This document shows, in pieces, positions 60,308 through 64,000 of a DNA stretch of 64,000 nt. The position numbers and the translations under genes are program-made. The notes beneath the pieces were generated by a model. The model saw only the letters and a list, made by a program, of their open reading frames with translations. It was not told the DNA's origin and did no database searches. The DNA lies in NCBI GenBank assembly GCA_963774415.1, contig CAVZEU010000007.1, positions 124,001-188,000 on the forward strand, given 5' to 3'. Position 1 is the first letter of the stretch. The number at the start of each line of letters is the position of its first letter. The stretch is from SZUA-36 sp963774415. GTDB lineage: Bacteria > Pseudomonadota > Gammaproteobacteria > Xanthomonadales > SZUA-36.

Positions 60308-63300
60308 GCCGATACCTCCTCGGCCGGACCGGCTTCGGTAACGTGCCAGTCGACCTTTTCGAGTTTGCGCACGACGACGAACTCGTCGCGGTTGGAGCCC
60401 ACGGTGCCGTAGTAATTGAAGCCGTAGGCCAGTTGCGCGTAGCCGCCGATCATGTGCGTCGGCTTGACCACGGTGCGGGTGACGGAGTTGTGGATGCCGC
60501 CCCGCTGGCCGGTGATCTGGCTGATCGGCGTATTGATGATCTTCTCCTGCGCGTGGTACATCATGACCATGCCTTCGGGCACACGCTGGCTGACAACCGC
60601 CCGCGCCGAAATGGCGCCGTTCGTGTTGTACAGTTCGATCCAGTCGTTGTCCTCGCAGCCGATCTTGCCCGCATCGACTTCGCTCATCCATACGCAGGGC
60701 CCGCCGCGGCTCAGGGTCAGCATCAGCAGGTTTTCCGAGTAGGTGCTGTGGATGCCCCACTTCTGGTGCGGCGTGATCCAGTTCAGCACGACCTGCTTGG
60801 CGTCCCCGCCAACGCTGTCGATCACAGGCGCCACCGTCTTGGTGTTGATCGGCGGCTTGTAGACGCACAGGCTTTCGCCGAAATCCCGCATCCAGGCGTG
60901 GTCCTGGTAGAAGTGCTGGCGGCCGGTCAGCGTGCGCCACGGAATCAGCTCGTGGACGTTGGTGTAACCGGCGCTGTAGCTGACGTGCTCGTCTTCGAGC
61001 CCGCTCCAGGTCGGCGAGGAAATGATCTTGCGCGGCTGCGCCTGGATGTCGCGGAAGCGGATCTTCTCGTCCCGCTTCGGCATCGCCAGGTGCGTGTGGT
61101 CGCGGCCGGTGACCTTGCCGAGCGCCTGCCAGGCCTTGACCGCGACCTGGCCGTTGGTCTCGGGCGCCAGCGACAGAACCACTTCCGCGGCGTCGATGTC
61201 GGATTCGATCCGCGGCAGGCCCTTGGCGACGCCCTCCTCGGTGACCACCCGGTTCAGTCCGCCGAGCAGGCCGACCTCGTCCTCGGTGTTCCACGAAATG
61301 CCCTTGCCGCCGTTGCCCAGCTTCGACATCAGCGGGCCCAGTGAAGTGAATTTCCGGTAGGTGTCCGGGTAGTTGCGCCTGACCTCGATGAAGTTCGGCA
61401 TGGTCTTGCCCGGGACCGGGTCGCACTCGCCCTTTTTCCAGTCCTTGACATCCAGAGGCTGGCCCAGCTCCGCCGGTGTGTCGTGCAAGATCGGCAGCGC
61501 CACGATATCGGTTTCCTCGCCGAGGTGACCTGCGCACAGTTCCGAATAGGTTTTCGCCAGGCCCTTGTAGATGTCCCAGTCACTGCGGCTCTCCCAGGCG
61601 GGATCGACCGCGCGGCTGAGCGGGTGGATGAACGGGTGCATGTCGGACGTGTTCAGGTCGTTCTTCTCGTACCAGGTCGCCGAAGGCAGAACGATGTCGG
61701 AATAGATGCAGGTCGTGGACATTCTGAAATCCAGCGTCACCACCAGGTCGAGCTTGCCCTCGGTGTCGCGCTCGACCCACTCGACCTCGCTCGGCATCAC
61801 GCCGCCGGTCTCGCCCAGGTTCTTGCCCAGCACGCCGTTCTGGGTGCCGAGCAGGTGTTTGAGCATGTATTCGTGGCCCTTGCCGCTGGATCCCAGGATG
61901 TTGGAGCGCCAGATGAACATGTTGCGCGGGAAGTTGCGCGGATTATCAGGCGCCTCGCAGGACATCCTGAGGCTGCCGTCCTTGAGACGGCCGGCGATGT
62001 ACGCGGCGCTGTCGGCGCCCGCTTCCCTGGCTTTTCTGGCCAGTTGCAGCGGGTTCTCTTCGAGCTGCGGCGCCGAAGGCAGCCAGCCCATGCGCTCGGC
62101 GCGGACGTTGCAGTCGATCAGGCTCTGGTTCTGCCAGGCCGATTTGTCGGCCAGCGGCGAGAGGATTTCATCCAGTTCCAGTTGCTCATAGCGCCACTGG
62201 TTCGAGTGGCTGTAGAAGAACGAGGTGCTGTTCATGTGGCGCGGTGGACGGTGCCAGTCGAGCCCGAAGGCCAGCGGCAGCCAGCCGGTTTGCGGGCGCA
62301 GCTTCTCCTGGCCGACGTAATGCGCCCAGCCGCCGCCGCTCTTGCCGATACAGCCGCACATGATCAGCATGTTCATGATGCCGCGGTAGGTCATGTCCAT
62401 GTTGTACCAGTGGTTGACCGCGGCGCCGAGGATCACCATCGAACGGCCGCGGGTCTTGTCGGCGGTGGCTGCGAATTCGCGCGCGATGCGGATGACCACG
62501 TCGCGCCCGATGCCGGTGATTTTTTCCTGCCACGCGGGCGTGTACGGAATGTCGTCGTCGTAGTCGCGCGCCACCTGGTCGTCGTCCAGACCGCGGTCCA
62601 GGCCGTAGTTGGCCAGCATCAGGTCGTAGACGGTCACGGCCCTGGCGGCGCCGTTCGCCAGCTGCAGCGTCTTGACCGGGACCTTGCGGCTGAGGACGCT
62701 GTCGTGGGTGGTATGGGCAAAGATGTCGTGGTCGCTGCGCTGGTTGCCGAAGTACGGGAACGCCACCGGCAGAACCTCGTCGGCCTGATCCAGCAGGCTC
62801 AGCACCGGCTGGATATCGCTGCCGTCGCGCTGGTCCTTCTCCTCGAGGTTCCACTTGCCGGCATCGCCCCAGCGCGCGCCGATCGTGCCGTTGGGCACCG
62901 CCACCCGGCCGCCGTCCGCGTCCAATACGACCGGCTTCCATTCCGGGTTGTTCTCGTGCCCCAGGTTCTCGCTGAAGTCCGAGGCCCGCAGTGTGCGCCC
63001 GGGCACCCAGCGGCCGTCTTTTTCCTCCAGCATGACCAAAAAGGGCATGTCGGTGTACTTGCGCACGTAATCTTTGAAGTACTCGCTGCCGCCATTGACG
63101 TGGAATTCTTTCAGGATCACGTGCCCCATGGCCATCGCCAGCGCCGCGTCGGTGCCCTGGCGTACCGGCAGCCAGGCGTCCGACAACTTGGCCACCTCGC
63201 TGTAATCGGGCGTGACCGCGACGGTCTTGGTGCCCTTGTAGCGCACCTCGGTAAAGAAATGCGCGTCCGGCGTGCGCGTCTGCGGCACGTTGGAGCCCCA

Positions 63301-64000
63301 GGCGATGATATAGCCGGCGTTGTACCAGTCCGCGCTTTCCGGCACGTCGGTCTGCTCGCCCCAGGTCTGCGGCGAACTGGGCGGCAGGTCGCAGTACCAG
63401 TCGTAAAAACTCATGCAGGTGCCGCCGATCAGGGAAAGGTAGCGCGACCCGCCCGCATAGGACACCATCGACATAGCCGGGATCGGCGAAAAACCGATCA
63501 CCCGGTCCGGTCCGTAGGTCTTGGCGGTATAGATATTCGCGGCGGCGATGATCTCGTTGACCTCGTCCCACTCGGCGCGGACCATCCCGCCGAGGCCGCG
63601 CGCGGCCTTGTAGGCCTTCGCGGTCGCCTCGTCCTCGACGACATGCTGCCAGGCGATCACCGGGTCGCCGTGCTGTTCTTTCGCGCGGCGCCAGGATTGC
63701 AGCAGCTGGCTGCGGATCATCGGGTATTTCAGGCGCGCCGAACTGTACAGGTACCAGGAGTAACTGGCGCCCCTGGAACAGCCCCGCGGCTCGTGGTTGG
63801 GCAGGTCCGTGCGCGTGCGCGGATAATCCGTCTGCTGGGTCTCCCAGGTGACCAGCCCGCCCTTGACATAGATTTTCCAGCTGCAAGAGCCGGTGCAATT
63901 GACCCCGTGCGTGGAACGCACGACCTTGTCGTACGACCAGCGGCCGCGGTAGGCGCGCTCCCATTCCCGCGATTCAGCGGTCGTGATGCCGTGCCCATCG
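60304..64000 (-). CDS. narG: Respiratory nitrate reductase alpha subunit NarG (5' end outside window)
   Basis: Molybdenum-bisPGD catalytic subunit reducing nitrate to nitrite on the cytoplasmic side. 1,232 codons are visible. The first ones (DGHGITTAESREWERAYRGRW) correspond to about residue 20 of NarG, so only the extreme N-terminus is missing. HGVNCTGSCSWKIYVKGG...HEPRGCSRGASYSW carries the FS0 4Fe-4S ligands (His plus Cys), and VRKYTDMPFLV the Asp ligand to Mo. An internal Met (63921) is not the start. First gene of narGHJI; the promoter lies outside. Confidence 0.96.
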   Translation of the reverse strand, partial: DGHGITTAESREWERAYRGRWSYDKVVRSTHGVNCTGSCSWKIYVKGGLVTWETQQTDYPRTRTDLPNHEPRGCSRGASYSWYLYSSARLKYPMIRSQLLQSWRRAKEQHGDPVIAWQHVVEDEATAKAYKAARGLGGMVRAEWDEVNEIIAAANIYTAKTYGPDRVIGFSPIPAMSMVSYAGGSRYLSLIGGTCMSFYDWYCDLPPSSPQTWGEQTDVPESADWYNAGYIIAWGSNVPQTRTPDAHFFTEVRYKGTKTVAVTPDYSEVAKLSDAWLPVRQGTDAALAMAMGHVILKEFHVNGGSEYFKDYVRKYTDMPFLVMLEEKDGRWVPGRTLRASDFSENLGHENNPEWKPVVLDADGGRVAVPNGTIGARWGDAGKWNLEEKDQRDGSDIQPVLSLLDQADEVLPVAFPYFGNQRSDHDIFAHTTHDSVLSRKVPVKTLQLANGAARAVTVYDLMLANYGLDRGLDDDQVARDYDDDIPYTPAWQEKITGIGRDVVIRIAREFAATADKTRGRSMVILGAAVNHWYNMDMTYRGIMNMLIMCGCIGKSGGGWAHYVGQEKLRPQTGWLPLAFGLDWHRPPRHMNSTSFFYSHSNQWRYEQLELDEILSPLADKSAWQNQSLIDCNVRAERMGWLPSAPQLEENPLQLARKAREAGADSAAYIAGRLKDGSLRMSCEAPDNPRNFPRNMFIWRSNILGSSGKGHEYMLKHLLGTQNGVLGKNLGETGGVMPSEVEWVERDTEGKLDLVVTLDFRMSTTCIYSDIVLPSATWYEKNDLNTSDMHPFIHPLSRAVDPAWESRSDWDIYKGLAKTYSELCAGHLGEETDIVALPILHDTPAELGQPLDVKDWKKGECDPVPGKTMPNFIEVRRNYPDTYRKFTSLGPLMSKLGNGGKGISWNTEDEVGLLGGLNRVVTEEGVAKGLPRIESDIDAAEVVLSLAPETNGQVAVKAWQALGKVTGRDHTHLAMPKRDEKIRFRDIQAQPRKIISSPTWSGLEDEHVSYSAGYTNVHELIPWRTLTGRQHFYQDHAWMRDFGESLCVYKPPINTKTVAPVIDSVGGDAKQVVLNWITPHQKWGIHSTYSENLLMLTLSRGGPCVWMSEVDAGKIGCEDNDWIELYNTNGAISARAVVSQRVPEGMVMMYHAQEKIINTPISQITGQRGGIHNSVTRTVVKPTHMIGGYAQLAYGFNYYGTVGSNRDEFVVVRKLEKVDWHVTEAGPAEEVSA

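Noticed and set aside
60308..61537. Upstream extension of the narH frame
   Set aside because: Out-of-frame reading of narG; NarH has its usual start MKIRAQIGMVLNLDKC at 60307.
1..64000. CRISPR array, prophage, rRNA operon or encapsulin gene
   Set aside because: No regularly spaced identical repeats, phage structural genes, rRNA sequence or HK97-like shell gene seen.

Overview
The window reads as one chromosome segment of a GC-rich gammaproteobacterium. The evidence is the gene orders queA-tgt-yajC-secD-secF and ccmABCDEFGHI, a class III alcohol dehydrogenase/S-formylglutathione hydrolase pair, divergent suhB/trmJ, glutathione reductase and a narGHJI nitrate reductase. Respiratory nitrate reduction, cytochrome c maturation and acyl-CoA catabolism suggest a facultatively anaerobic, respiring heterotroph. 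I cannot name the genus.

Layout. 1-540: 5' part of an IS110-family element reading off the left edge. 577-4306: a complete [FeFe] hydrogenase carrying an extra C-terminal NTF2-like domain, then an NDH-2 NADH dehydrogenase. 4387-8270 (minus): liuR-icmF, a MerR-type regulator and a fused B12-dependent acyl-CoA mutase, with a perfect palindromic operator upstream. 8594-12687: a glutathione S-transferase, an M16 peptidase with a 3' frameshift and a YdhR-like protein. 13110-21170: a branched-chain amino acid degradation operon (leucine dehydrogenase, isovaleryl-CoA dehydrogenase, thiolase, methylcrotonyl-CoA carboxylase beta, methylglutaconyl-CoA hydratase, HMG-CoA lyase, HSD10-like SDR, a YbjN-like protein). 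The biotin-carboxylase subunit is absent.

21338-23683: MscS, an encapsulated-ferritin-type protein without a shell gene or cargo tail, and two membrane proteins. 23759-27407: formaldehyde detoxification, a membrane thioredoxin, an alkyltransferase-like protein and a flavin-oxidase-fold protein. 27601-29214: trmJ and suhB. 29263-36113 (minus): queA, a methyltransferase, a tandem repeat, tgt, yajC, secD and secF. 36185-43041: kynureninase, a large secreted subtilase and glutathione reductase. 43396-50028: the full ccm operon, including a 52-codon ccmD. 50094-53657: a metallo-beta-lactamase-fold hydrolase, a TrmB-like methyltransferase and metX. 53730-53816: tRNA-Leu(CAA), followed by an accessory stretch (secreted protein, HEPN protein, membrane-bound XRE regulator). 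57377-64000 (minus): narG(partial)-narH-narJ-narI.

How they work together. LeuDH, LiuABCE, the thiolase, the SDR and IcmF form one acyl-CoA catabolic programme, with LiuR as its likely repressor. The Ccm system provides periplasmic c-type cytochromes that would accompany nitrate respiration. NDH-2 and NarGHI are the NADH-oxidising and nitrate-reducing ends of a quinone chain. Several dispersed palindromic repeats lie between and even inside genes (6344-6390, 8387-8455, 27588-27626, 33803-34270, 51168-51240, 57221-57292).
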